36,371 nt of DNA from an uncultured Alphaproteobacteria bacterium (GCA_913061155.1 CAJXSI010000001.1:77955-114325); one strand, 5' to 3'; positions 9,660 to 18,985 are shown, numbered from the stretch's first letter. Numbers and translations: made by a program. The notes: generated from the sequence alone by a model not told the origin.

Positions 9660-11921
9660 CTAATCCAATAATTTTTGCCACCAACCTTTGCGGTTAGAAG
9701 AAGGTTTTCTTTCGACAGCCGCAGGTTTTCTTTCACCTTGAGAGTTTCTGTTTGTGTCAGAATTTGACCCACTGTTTTCCTTAGGGCTGGCTGGTCTATC
9801 ACCACTTTCCTTAGGCGTAGAAGGCTTCCTATTATTTTCTTTAGGGTTGGCTGGTCTATCACCACTTTCCTTAGGCGTAGGGGTGTTTCCCCCACCGTCT
9901 GTTTTTCTTTGAGAGTTGTTTTGCTCAAGATTTTTTGGTGCAGAAGAATTATTCTGCTTTCTATTCCTGCGATTTTGCCTATAGTTATTTCTGCGATTTT
10001 GCTTAGGAAGATTTTCTTTTTTTGGTTCTTCCGCAGAATTCACAGAGGTTGCGGCTTCAGGTTCTTTCTTGTGCTGATGAACGGGTTCTTTTTTATGCTG
10101 GTGGACAGGCTTTTTATTTCGGTTCCCAGAAGAATTTGCATTTTGGGAATTGGGTTTAACATCTTTCTTTTTATGCCGGTTGCCTTGGTCTTTTTGCTGT
10201 TGATCAGACGCACTTGTATTTCCATGTCCGTCGGCAACAAAGGCACCGTTTTCATTTTCAATTTTGAAACCCGTGTTAACCAGCCTATTGTCTTCTTTTA
10301 GGTCCAATTTTAATTGGAAACGTTGTTCAAGATCTGAAAGTTCGTGACGTTTTGTCGCAAGCAGATAAAAAGCAACATTTGATGGCATATGAATTGTAAT
10401 TAATCTGCCACATTTTTTGCTTAGACAGGTTTCTTCAATCACACGTAATAGTTGTAAGCCAATAGACGCAACAGATCTAACAACGCCACTTCCGCCGCAG
10501 TTATCACATTTAATCGTACTGGATTCCATAATGCTGGGGCGTAACCGTTGCCGTGACATTTCAAGTAATCCAAATTGGCTGATGCGGCCTGATTGAACCC
10601 GGGCGCGGTCAACGACTAAAGATTCCCTTAACTTTCTTTCAACCAGTTGATTATTTTTTGAATCACTCATGTCGATAAAGTCAATAACAATCAACCCGGC
10701 ATAATCACGTAGGCGTATTTGTCGGGCGACTTCTTCGGCGGCTTCCATGTTGGTATTTAACGCCGTCGTTTCGATATGACGTTCCCTTGTTGCACGTCCA
10801 GAGTTAACGTCAATGGCAACCAAAGCCTCTGTTTGGTTTATAACGATATACCCCCCAGATTTTAATTTAACAGTCGGGGAATACATTTGTTCGATCTGTT
10901 GTTCAACTTTGTATTTAAAGAACAAAGGACATTTGTCATCTTTATAGGGTTGAACTTTTTTTGCATGGCTTGGCACCATGGCTTTCATATATTTTTTGGC
11001 GTTTTTATAACCTTCTTCACCCTCTACATAGACGGCATCAATTTCTTTTGAATAACCGTCACGGATTGTTCGGCGAATTAGGTCGGCTTCCTCATAAACC
11101 AGGCAAGGGGCTGTGGATGTCACTGTTTCCGCACAGATTTCTTGCCATAGCTTTGTTAAATAAGCATGGTCCCTTTTAATTTCTGGCTTACTGCGATCAA
11201 GCCCTGCTGTTCTTACGATCAAAGAACTGCCTTCTGATAAGCTAAGATCTGAAATAATACTTTTTAAGCGACGACGATCGCCGCTATCTGTTATGCGTCT
11301 TGAAATACCGCCCGAGTGTTGGGCGTTGGGCATCAACACACAGTACCGTCCAGCTAGGGAGATAAAGGATGTTAAGGCCGCCCCTTTATTCCCGCGTTCT
11401 TCTTTTACAACTTGGATAAGAACAACTTGGCGGCTTTTGATAACTTCTTGAATTTTATAAAGCTTGTAGGGGTTGGTTTCTTTTGTTTCTTTTTTCTTTA
11501 CGACGTCATCGGCATCGACTTCATTCGTGTCATCATCATTATCAAATTCAGGAATTTCATCTTCATTAAAGTCTGATATTTCTTCATCTGTATCATCATC
11601 CAAGCCATCAACTGAATCAGAAAGTTTCTTAACATTTTCATCGATTGGTTGGTCAAGTTGTTCCCTGTCACCAACAGGAATTCTGAAATAGTCGGGATGA
11701 ATTTCTGTGAAGGCAAGAAACCCATGACGGTTCCCCCCATAATCAATAAATGCTGCCTGTAAAGAGGGTTCAACCCTGACAATTTTCCCTAAATAGATAT
11801 TGCCTTTAAGGGTCTTTTTTGCATTGTTTTCAATATCGAAATCAATAAGTTGATTATCTTCAACGACTGCAACGCGTGTTTCTTCGGCGTGAGCAGCATC
11901 AATAAGTAGTTGTTTTGACAT
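9660..11921 (-). CDS. rne: ribonuclease E/G
   Basis: An endoribonuclease for mRNA decay and rRNA/tRNA maturation; in the family it cleaves AU-rich single-stranded RNA. The 753 residues comprise an S1-type RNA-binding region from about residue 36, interrupted by a strongly acidic insertion (about 102-140), and then the catalytic core. Predicted metal-binding Asp371 lies in AIDVNSGRATRERH and Asp414 in VIDFIDMSD. A zinc-link CDNCGGSG uses Cys472 and Cys475. The tail from about 555 is disordered, Asn/Lys/Arg-rich and repetitive (VHQHKKEP twice; a 20-residue repeat) and ends GWWQKLLD, as in other alphaproteobacterial RNase E tails, where it is expected to scaffold a degradosome. AAAGG lies about 11 bases before the ATG. 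It is divergent from amiC, a common alphaproteobacterial arrangement. Confidence 0.95.
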   Translation of the reverse strand: MSKQLLIDAAHAEETRVAVVEDNQLIDFDIENNAKKTLKGNIYLGKIVRVEPSLQAAFIDYGGNRHGFLAFTEIHPDYFRIPVGDREQLDQPIDENVKKLSDSVDGLDDDTDEEISDFNEDEIPEFDNDDDTNEVDADDVVKKKETKETNPYKLYKIQEVIKSRQVVLIQVVKEERGNKGAALTSFISLAGRYCVLMPNAQHSGGISRRITDSGDRRRLKSIISDLSLSEGSSLIVRTAGLDRSKPEIKRDHAYLTKLWQEICAETVTSTAPCLVYEEADLIRRTIRDGYSKEIDAVYVEGEEGYKNAKKYMKAMVPSHAKKVQPYKDDKCPLFFKYKVEQQIEQMYSPTVKLKSGGYIVINQTEALVAIDVNSGRATRERHIETTALNTNMEAAEEVARQIRLRDYAGLIVIDFIDMSDSKNNQLVERKLRESLVVDRARVQSGRISQFGLLEMSRQRLRPSIMESSTIKCDNCGGSGVVRSVASIGLQLLRVIEETCLSKKCGRLITIHMPSNVAFYLLATKRHELSDLEQRFQLKLDLKEDNRLVNTGFKIENENGAFVADGHGNTSASDQQQKDQGNRHKKKDVKPNSQNANSSGNRNKKPVHQHKKEPVHQHKKEPEAATSVNSAEEPKKENLPKQNRRNNYRQNRRNRKQNNSSAPKNLEQNNSQRKTDGGGNTPTPKESGDRPANPKENNRKPSTPKESGDRPASPKENSGSNSDTNRNSQGERKPAAVERKPSSNRKGWWQKLLD
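9781..9880 (-). repeat. tandem direct repeat inside rne tail (60-bp period)
   Basis: The 40-base block at 9781-9820 recurs at 9841-9880 with a single base difference (c/t at the seventh base). The 60-base period encodes a 20-residue repeat containing PKESGDRPA[NS]PKEN in the disordered C-terminal tail of RNase E. It is in frame, so copy number could change without breaking the gene. Confidence 0.85.
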
Positions 11922-11980
11922 TTAATTTTTAACCTTTTATTTAAGCAATAGTCGCCACTTATTATTTTTGGGCGTTCCAT

Positions 11981-12079
11981 TATCTTATAATTACTGTAAA
12001 TATACATTTGATTCTTTAAAAAAAGTTCACACTTATTACAAAAGTAACTGTTTTGTTATCTTATAATTACGTGAATATA
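11981..12079. repeat. imperfect direct repeat in the rne/amiC divergent region
   Basis: TATCTTATAATTACTGTAAATATA at 11981-12004 and TATCTTATAATTACGTGAATATA at 12057-12079 share an exact 14-base core, TATCTTATAATTAC, 76 bases apart. Both lie in the 242-base region between the rne and amiC starts, which otherwise holds no gene. The core contains TATAAT, so the copies may be promoter elements or paired regulator sites. No convincing -35 box was found at standard spacing. Confidence 0.5.
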
Positions 12080-12163
12080 ATATTCAGTTTGACCTTATTG
12101 GCCGACATATATACCATACAACTATTGAGGGGGATTGTACAATCCCAAAAATTAATTATAGGT

Positions 12164-13312
12164 ATGAGGCAAGTCATCCGAAAAATACTCTTACTTATTC
12201 TGGTTATTATATACACAGGAATTCCTTCTGCTGGGTTGGCGCAAAAAATATTAAATGTGCGTTCAGGCGATCAAGGAAAGTTTACCCGTGTCGTTATTGA
12301 TACCACAAACCGCCCTGATTTCAAAAGCACTGTGAATGAAGGGGGGGGTAGTATCAGTGCTTTTATGCCTTCTGTTACCTTTTCTAAATTCAAAGCTCCT
12401 CCTGCTGTTGGAGGTATAAAAAATATTGAAATTATTGATTTACCAAATGGCATGGGGCAGATTTTATTAAAGTTGAAAAATACAGGCCAGATCAAACAGA
12501 CGTTTGTTTTGCCACCCAAAGGGGATATCAAGCATTTTCGGTATGTTATTGATGTTATGACAGGGCCGAAAAAGCCAAAAACCTTGATTAAAAAGCAAAA
12601 AAGTTGCCACAAAAAAGTAAGAAGGATAATAAAGAAGAAAGTGATTGTCATTGACCCAGGGCACGGTGGAAAAGATCCGGGGGCCATCGGACGCAGGGGG
12701 ATTAAGGAAAAAGATGTAACCCTTAGTGTGGCGCTGCAACTTGAAAAGCATTTAAATGCCACAGGATTGTATGATGTCTACTTAACCCGCAGAACAGATA
12801 AATTTTTAAGGTTAGGCCAACGTGTGGCTTTTGCCCGTAAACGCAAAGCAGACTTCTTTATTTCGTTGCATGCAGATAGCCATCCAAGAAAAGATACAAG
12901 GGGCTTATCTGTTTATACCTTATCAAGGGTGGCTTCTGATAAAGAGGCAGAGAAATTGGCCATCAAGGAAAACAAAGCGGATCTGATTGATGGGGTGGAT
13001 TTAAATACGGAATCCCCCGAAGTTGCCAATATTTTAATTGATTTGGTTAAAAGGGAAACAATGAATTTATCCGCCAAATTTGCGTATAATTTAATTAAAG
13101 AACTAAGTACATATGTGCTATTGTTAAGAAACACACATCGTTTTGCCAATTTTGCTGTATTGCGCACACCAGATTTACCAGGGGTTTTGGTTGAAATGGG
13201 ATACATTTCAAATAAGCAAGATGAAAAACTTTTAACCACGCCCAGGTATTGTAATCGCCTTTGCGAAGGTATTGTGAAATCAGTCAAAAGTTATTTTGCA
13301 GTAAATAGTTAA
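12164..13312 (+). CDS. amiC: N-acetylmuramoyl-L-alanine amidase, AmiC type
   Basis: A periplasmic zinc amidase that cuts the stem peptide from septal glycan during daughter-cell separation. I start at ATG 12164 (382 residues) rather than 12053, because MRQVIRKILLLILVIIYTGI followed by LAQ is a good signal peptide and the 37 extra residues upstream are unlike the family. An AMIN domain follows (about 30-135, KFTRVVID to FRYVIDV). The Amidase_3 domain begins VIDPGHGGKDPGA; predicted zinc ligands are His167, Glu182 (GIKEKD) and His236 (SLHAD), with catalytic Glu344 (LVEMGYISN). The long insert between the last two motifs fits the autoinhibitory helix of AmiB/AmiC enzymes, which need an EnvC or NlpD-type activator. 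The Shine-Dalgarno is weak. Confidence 0.93.
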   Translation: MRQVIRKILLLILVIIYTGIPSAGLAQKILNVRSGDQGKFTRVVIDTTNRPDFKSTVNEGGGSISAFMPSVTFSKFKAPPAVGGIKNIEIIDLPNGMGQILLKLKNTGQIKQTFVLPPKGDIKHFRYVIDVMTGPKKPKTLIKKQKSCHKKVRRIIKKKVIVIDPGHGGKDPGAIGRRGIKEKDVTLSVALQLEKHLNATGLYDVYLTRRTDKFLRLGQRVAFARKRKADFFISLHADSHPRKDTRGLSVYTLSRVASDKEAEKLAIKENKADLIDGVDLNTESPEVANILIDLVKRETMNLSAKFAYNLIKELSTYVLLLRNTHRFANFAVLRTPDLPGVLVEMGYISNKQDEKLLTTPRYCNRLCEGIVKSVKSYFAVNS

Positions 13313-13321
13313 AAATAAATA

Positions 13322-15715
13322 ATGAAACAGAAGCTTTATACATTCTCTATTTTTCTTGGATCTTCGTTGATTGTCGGTGTTTTAGGTATCATTTTGATGT
13401 TTTGGTATTTTGGCAAAGGCTTGCCAGACTATAAACAATTGGCCGTATATGACCCCCCAGTTGTAACGCGTATGCATGCAGGTGATGGCAAGCTGTTTGC
13501 CGAATATGCCTATGAACGCAGGGTGTTTGTGCCCATATCATCCATTCCAAAACATATTGTGAAAACTTTTCTGGCGGTTGAAGATAAAAACTTTTATGAC
13601 CATCCAGGAATTGATTGGACCAGTATTTTAAGGGCCGTTTTTGCAAATTCTTTTTCATTTATAAGGGGGCGTGGTGCCACGGTTGGGGGATCAACAATTA
13701 CCCAGCAGGTGGCAAAAAACTTTTTATTAACAAATGAAAAAACAATCATTCGTAAAATTAAAGAGGCCATTCTTGCCTTAAGAATTGAACATACGTTCAG
13801 TAAAGATAAAATTTTGGAACTTTATCTGAATGAAATTTATTTAGGGCATGGGGCTTACGGCGTTGCCAGTGCTGCCATAGAATACTTTGGGAAGTCCTTA
13901 GATGAATTAACCGCTGCCGAAGCAGCCTTTATCGCAGGCTTACCAAAAGCCCCCAGTACCTATAATCCAGAAAGAAATTATAAGGCAGCCATCACCCGCC
14001 GAAACTGGGTTTTAATGCGCATGTACGAAGAAAAATTAATAACAAAAGAAGAAGCTTTGGAAGCTGTGGAAGAGCCGATTATTCTTCAGAAGAGAAAAAA
14101 TATTTCTGTTGTTGATGCTGGTTACTTTGCCGAACATGTACGTCAAGCAATCATCGACAAATATGGAAAGAATACTTTTTATGAAGGGGGGCTTTCGGTT
14201 CGAACGACCCTAGATTCCCGATTACAAGAACTGGCGGACAAAGCTTTGAAAAAAGGCCTGGTTCATTATGATCGGACGTATGGCTGGCGCGGGGCCATTA
14301 CTTATATTAAAACAGATAACTGGGAAAAGAACTTGAAAAAAATTCCAGAATCTTTGGCTGTCAAGCCTTGGGTTGTGGCTGTTGTTCTTGATGTTTCTGA
14401 TGTACAGGCAAAGATAGGTCTTAGATCAGGGGAAACGGGCATAATTCCATTAAAGGAAGTAAAGTGGGCCCGTCCACATATTATAGATACGAAAACAAAT
14501 TACCCCACGGTTGGGGCTGTTGTGAAATCTGTAAAAGATGTCTTGAAAGCTGGGGATGTAATTATGGTGGATTCCCTAAAAGACGGGCAATACAGCCTTC
14601 AGCAAATTCCTGAAATCAATGGCGGATTGATTGCGATGGATCCCCATACTGGGCGGGTTCTGGCCATTGATGGTGGCTATCGTTTTTCACGCAGCCAGTT
14701 TAACCGTGTTATTCAAGCCAAGCGTCAACCAGGATCTGCATTCAAAGTTATTACTTATACAGCGGCTTTGGAATCAGGTTATACACCTTCAACCCTTGTG
14801 CTGGATGCCCCCCTTGTTGTGGAAATGGAAGATGGAAAAGAATGGCGACCACGTAATATTACAAACAAATTTTATGGCTGGGTTCCGTTAAGGAAAGCTT
14901 TGGAAAAATCATATAACCTTGCCGCTGTTCGCATTGGCCAGCAGATTGGTCTTAATAAAATCGAAGAAGTGGCTGTCCGCCTTGGGATTTATGATTCCCT
15001 GCAAAAAGTATTGGCGGTCTTATTGGGGGCAGAAGAAACAACTTTGATGCGAATGGCTGATGGTTTTGCAAGTTATGTAAACGGCGGGAAAAAAGTCACC
15101 CCCATTTTAATTGACCGCATTCAAGATAGGCATGGAAAAACCGTATACAAAGCAGACACACGTCAATGTGAAGAATGTGAAAGCGAAACTTGGTTAGGGC
15201 AATTACCACCCCAATTGGATGATACCCGTCAGCAAATTTTAAACCCAGTTGTTGCCTATCAAATGGCATCGATGCTTGAAGGGGTTGTGCAACGCGGTAC
15301 CGGTAAGCGGGCGCAAGTCCCTGGATACAGTATTGCAGGGAAATCAGGAACAACAAACGAATATTTTGATGCATGGTTTGTTGGGTTTTCCCCTGACTTG
15401 GTCGTGGGGGTGATGGTTGGATTTGATAATCCAAAAAGTTTAGGACGCTTTCAAACAGGGGGAAGTTTGGCCGCCCCAATCTTTGGAGATTTTATGAAAG
15501 AGGCGTTAAAGCATAAGCCGAAAATTCCTTTCAGAATACCTTCAGGTATCAGCTTTTATAGAGTTGACCCAAACACAGGGGCAAAAATGAATTTTAAAGA
15601 TAAAAGAGGCATTATCGAAGCATTTGCAACGGGCACAGAACCAAATACGACGCCAACAGAAAAAGCCGGTAATCAAGAAAACTTGATTTCTGGAAATATT
15701 AGCGGTATCTACTAA
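13322..15715 (+). CDS. mrcA: penicillin-binding protein 1A (bifunctional glycosyltransferase/transpeptidase)
   Basis: It polymerises lipid II into glycan strands and cross-links their peptides. The 797 residues have one N-terminal membrane anchor (about 8-29). The GT51 domain shows VEDKNFYDHPGIDW with catalytic Glu87, RGRGATVGGSTITQQVAKN and LELYLNEIYLGHGAYG. After an OB-like region comes the transpeptidase: SAFK with nucleophile Ser472, SYN in KSYNLAAVRIG and KSGTT from Lys674. The gene follows amiC by 9 bases and precedes prfB, a conserved alphaproteobacterial order, so an operon is likely. No clear Shine-Dalgarno precedes the ATG, which fits translational coupling to amiC. Confidence 0.96.
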   Translation: MKQKLYTFSIFLGSSLIVGVLGIILMFWYFGKGLPDYKQLAVYDPPVVTRMHAGDGKLFAEYAYERRVFVPISSIPKHIVKTFLAVEDKNFYDHPGIDWTSILRAVFANSFSFIRGRGATVGGSTITQQVAKNFLLTNEKTIIRKIKEAILALRIEHTFSKDKILELYLNEIYLGHGAYGVASAAIEYFGKSLDELTAAEAAFIAGLPKAPSTYNPERNYKAAITRRNWVLMRMYEEKLITKEEALEAVEEPIILQKRKNISVVDAGYFAEHVRQAIIDKYGKNTFYEGGLSVRTTLDSRLQELADKALKKGLVHYDRTYGWRGAITYIKTDNWEKNLKKIPESLAVKPWVVAVVLDVSDVQAKIGLRSGETGIIPLKEVKWARPHIIDTKTNYPTVGAVVKSVKDVLKAGDVIMVDSLKDGQYSLQQIPEINGGLIAMDPHTGRVLAIDGGYRFSRSQFNRVIQAKRQPGSAFKVITYTAALESGYTPSTLVLDAPLVVEMEDGKEWRPRNITNKFYGWVPLRKALEKSYNLAAVRIGQQIGLNKIEEVAVRLGIYDSLQKVLAVLLGAEETTLMRMADGFASYVNGGKKVTPILIDRIQDRHGKTVYKADTRQCEECESETWLGQLPPQLDDTRQQILNPVVAYQMASMLEGVVQRGTGKRAQVPGYSIAGKSGTTNEYFDAWFVGFSPDLVVGVMVGFDNPKSLGRFQTGGSLAAPIFGDFMKEALKHKPKIPFRIPSGISFYRVDPNTGAKMNFKDKRGIIEAFATGTEPNTTPTEKAGNQENLISGNISGIY

Positions 15716-15741
15716 AAATCAGAATATTTTAGGACACAATC

Positions 15742-16849
15742 ATGAAAGCAGAAGTTGAAACTCTCTCAAAAGAAATTAAAAAATCTTTGGATTTAATCCG
15801 GAGGTATCTTTGACGTTACGGCCTTAAAAAATCGTTTTGCTGAAATTACAACGCAAACTGAAAATCCAAACTTGTGGGACAATCCAGACCAAGCCCAAAA
15901 ATTAATGCAGGAAAAAACAGTTGTTGAAGATAGTTTAAATCTTATTTCTTCGTTGGAAACAGATTATGAAGATGCTTTGACTTTCTATGAATTGGGCGAG
16001 ATAGAAGGGGACCAAGCAACCTGTGATGAAGCTGAAAAAGTGTTAATACAAGTTAAACAAAGGGCGGCCCGTCAACAAATTGCCAGTCTTCTTTCAGGGG
16101 AAAGTGACAACAACGATTGCTTTATAGAGGTCAATGCGGGCGCTGGCGGGACAGAGGCCCAAGATTGGGCGCAAATGATTTTGCGGATGTACCTTAGGTG
16201 GGCTGAAGATCATAATTATAAAATTCAGTGGATTGACGAAAGCACTGGGGAAGAAGCAGGGATTAAATCAGCCACTATAAAAGTACAAGGGCCAAAAGCC
16301 TTTGGGTGGTTAAAGACAGAAAGTGGTATTCATCGCTTGGTCCGTATATCCCCTTTTGATTCCAATTCCAGGCGCCATACAAGCTTTGCCTCTGTATGGG
16401 TTTATCCAGAAATTGACGATAATATTGTTATTGAAGTTAACGAAAGTGAACTGCGGATTGATACCTATCGCGCATCAGGCGCTGGGGGGCAGCATATTAA
16501 TAAAACAGACAGTGCGGTGCGGTTAACGCATATTGCCACGGGCATTGTGGTTCAATGTCAAAACGACCGATCCCAACACCGTAACAAAGCCCAAGCCATG
16601 AAAATGATGAAATCCAGATTGTATGAATTGGAAATGCGCAAGCGCGAGGAAGTGGCCCAGGCGGTGGAATCATCCAAATCAGAAATTGGTTGGGGGCATC
16701 AGATTCGTTCGTATGTTTTGCATCCTTATCAAATGGTAAAAGATGTGCGGACTGCCTATGAAAAAGGAAACGCGCAAGGGGTATTGGACGGGGACCTGGA
16801 TGGTTTTCTGGAGGCAGCCCTTTCCCATAAAATTGGGGCAAAAGAATAG
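15742..16849 (+). CDS. prfB: peptide chain release factor 2, expressed by programmed +1 frameshift
   Basis: It terminates translation at UGA and UAA. The true start is ATG 15742, with AGGA seven bases upstream, not the TTG at 15872 used by the ORF track. The first 23 codons (MKAEVETLSKEIKKSLDLIR to RYL) end at an in-frame TGA at 15811. Skipping T15811 joins the main frame at GAC 15812, giving 368 residues, normal for RF2. The codon-recognition SPF motif appears in VRISPFDSNSRRHTSF and the catalytic GGQ in SGAGGQHINKTDSAVRLTH. It follows mrcA by 26 bases. Coordinates span both frames: join 15742-15810 and 15812-16849. Confidence 0.96.
15800..15813 (+). promoter_or_regulatory. prfB +1 frameshift (recoding) site
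   Basis: GGAGG (15800-15804), TAT, CTT, TGA, C forms the classical RF2 autoregulatory site: an internal Shine-Dalgarno three bases before the CTT slip codon and a UGA stop with a following C. In the well-studied system, low RF2 slows termination at UGA and lets the ribosome shift +1 to make more RF2. The spacing here matches that of E. coli. Confidence 0.95.
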
Positions 16850-16894
16850 AATGCTTGATTTTAATTAAAGGATTCGTCATAAAATGAATTTGTT

Positions 16895-18442
16895 ATGAAA
16901 CTTATTCGATCTGCTTTATCAGTTGCCAGCTTTACGATATTAAGTCGTGCTTTTGGTTTTATCCGCGAATTACTGCAGGCCCATTATATTGGGGTAAGCG
17001 CCATTAGTGATGCCTTGCAGATTGCGATCCGTATCCCAAGTGTGTTTCGACGTATCTTTGCAGAGGGGGCTTTTAATGCTTCTTTCATCCCTTCTTTTTC
17101 AAAAATTTTGGCGGGTGAAGGGCGTGATCAAGCGTTGAAATTTGCCCAGAATGTCTTTTCTATATTGGCGATTACCCTGATAATTTTGGTCGGTGTTATT
17201 GAACTGTTTATCCCCCAATTAATTCCATTGATTTTCAGAGGTTTACAGGACACGCCAGATCGCCTTCATTTGACGATTGAATTTACCCGCATTACATTTC
17301 CTTTTTTAATGCTGATTTCATTTACCGCCTTTTTTAGTGGAATTTTAAATTCTTTTGAACGCTTTGCGGCGGCGGCGGCCTCACCCGCTGCTGGGAATTT
17401 GGCCATTATTGGATCTTTGATGTACCTAACCCCCTATGTGGATAATCCAGGATATGCCTTGGCTTGGGGCGTTTTAATGTGTGGGGTTGTTCAGTTTGTT
17501 TGGGTTCTTGTTCCTTGTTCTTTGCGATGTTTTCTGGTTAAACCAAAACTTCCAGAGATAACACCACAAGTTCGCCAATTTCTAAAAAAGATGTTGCCCG
17601 CGGCTTTAGGATCTGGGGTTGTCCAAATTAATATTTTCTTGGACATGATGGTTGGATCATACCTAAAGACAGGGGGGATATCTTATATTGCTTATGCCGA
17701 TCGGCTGAATCAGCTACCGCTAAGTGTTATTGGGATTGCAATCAGTACGGCATTATTGCCGTTGTTATCAAAACAAATACGTTTAGGACACCTGAAAAAA
17801 GCCAACCATAGTCAGAATATGGCCTTGGAATTTGCGCTATCTTTGACACTACCAGCCTTGGCGGGCTTGATTATGTTGGCCCCAACATTGATTCATTATT
17901 TATATCAACATGGGAAATTTGCCCCTGAAGACGTGATGCCTACAGCCCATACCTTAATTGCATTGGCATCAGGTTTACCGGCTTATGTTCTTGTAAAGAT
18001 TTTCAGTACCAACTTTTTTTCCCGTGGGGATACCAAGACACCGATGTTTGTGGCGGCGCTTTGCGTAACGATTAATCTTTTGTTGAATATTGCCTTGATT
18101 AAGCCGATGGCCCATGTTGGGCTGGCCTTGGCAACGGCCATTTCATCTTGGTTAAATGTTACGATTCTTTTGGTCATTCTTCGGAAAAGAAACTTGTTTA
18201 CTTTTGAATTAACCCTGTTTAAATCAATTTCCAAAATAACCTTGGCATCCTTCTTTTTGGTTGGATATTTGTATTATGCCGTTCCCTTGATTGAAGAATT
18301 GGCGCCAAAGATTATGGATGCCCGATGGTTTATTTTAACGATGATTATCGGAAGTTCTGCCGCCTTTTACTACGGAGTTGCCAGTTATATGGGGGTTTTC
18401 CACTGGAAAGATTTCCATAAAACTCTGGACACAGAACCTTAA
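16895..18442 (+). CDS. murJ: lipid II flippase MurJ
   Basis: An inner-membrane protein of the MOP superfamily that moves lipid II across the membrane for peptidoglycan assembly. The 515 residues hold about 14 hydrophobic segments. The N-terminus has the family stretch TILSRAFGFIRELLQAHYIG, then RIFAEGAFNASFIPSF, and later YADRLNQLPLSVIGIAISTALLPLLS. The ATG at 16895 overlaps a preceding four-codon frame (ATGAATTTGTTATGA) that has AAAGGA before it, so initiation may be coupled to this minicistron. It lies 45 bases after prfB and converges with idi. It supplies the substrate used by the PBP1A encoded upstream. Confidence 0.95.
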   Translation: MKLIRSALSVASFTILSRAFGFIRELLQAHYIGVSAISDALQIAIRIPSVFRRIFAEGAFNASFIPSFSKILAGEGRDQALKFAQNVFSILAITLIILVGVIELFIPQLIPLIFRGLQDTPDRLHLTIEFTRITFPFLMLISFTAFFSGILNSFERFAAAAASPAAGNLAIIGSLMYLTPYVDNPGYALAWGVLMCGVVQFVWVLVPCSLRCFLVKPKLPEITPQVRQFLKKMLPAALGSGVVQINIFLDMMVGSYLKTGGISYIAYADRLNQLPLSVIGIAISTALLPLLSKQIRLGHLKKANHSQNMALEFALSLTLPALAGLIMLAPTLIHYLYQHGKFAPEDVMPTAHTLIALASGLPAYVLVKIFSTNFFSRGDTKTPMFVAALCVTINLLLNIALIKPMAHVGLALATAISSWLNVTILLVILRKRNLFTFELTLFKSISKITLASFFLVGYLYYAVPLIEELAPKIMDARWFILTMIIGSSAAFYYGVASYMGVFHWKDFHKTLDTEP

Positions 18443-18454
18443 TAAGCCCTGAAT

Positions 18455-18985
18455 TTATTTTCTGTCCTTCAACAGTTGATTCATTCTTTCCCAGTGTTGG
18501 GTGAAATAAATTTCAAACCATTTTGTGAACTTTCTGTGATTATCAACTTCTTTTTTGATATCTTCCAAACGTACCCATTTATAATCTTCAACCTCCATCG
18601 GGTTTGGATTAATGGGGCCTTCATAAGTTCCTGAAACGATATGCACATATTCATGTTCAGTTAGGCCGTTATCAAAAGGGGCTTTATATGTAATTGAAAA
18701 ATTTTCTTTTAAAGAACAAGTAAATCCCATTTCTTCATTAAGACGCCGTTCGGCCGCCCCAATAACATTTTCACCTGGACGTGGATGACCACAACATGAA
18801 TTTGTCCATAAACCGCCAGAATGATATTTTCCAGAATATCTTTTGTGAAGTAAGGTTTCCCCTTTTGTATTAAAAACAAAAACAGAAAAGGCCCGATGCA
18901 ATAAGGCTTTTTCATGGGCCTCTATTTTTTCACACTGTCCGATTTCTTGATCATCTTTGTCGACTAAAATAACATGTTCTTGCAT
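18455..18985 (-). CDS. idi: isopentenyl-diphosphate delta-isomerase, type 1
   Basis: It interconverts isopentenyl and dimethylallyl diphosphate for isoprenoid synthesis (undecaprenol, quinones). The chosen start, ATG at 18985, overlaps the polA stop as TAATG and gives 176 residues; the track's start adds six residues read inside polA. The Nudix-type fold shows HRAFSVFVFNTKGETLLHKR, WTNSCCGHPRPGE with the catalytic Cys at 64 or 65, RRLNEEMGF (Nudix box) and TEHEYVHI with metal/catalytic Glu110 and Glu112. These are type 1 features, unlike the flavin-dependent type 2 enzyme found in many bacteria. Translation is probably coupled to polA. Confidence 0.93.
   Translation of the reverse strand: MQEHVILVDKDDQEIGQCEKIEAHEKALLHRAFSVFVFNTKGETLLHKRYSGKYHSGGLWTNSCCGHPRPGENVIGAAERRLNEEMGFTCSLKENFSITYKAPFDNGLTEHEYVHIVSGTYEGPINPNPMEVEDYKWVRLEDIKKEVDNHRKFTKWFEIYFTQHWERMNQLLKDRK

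Noticed and set aside
9909-10301. 130-residue plus-strand ORF opposite rne
   Set aside because: It is the antisense shadow of the low-complexity RNase E tail; its composition mirrors the repeats and no ribosome site is evident.
12053-12163. Upstream extension of amiC
   Set aside because: The 37 residues precede a complete signal peptide and overlap the AT-rich divergent repeat region.
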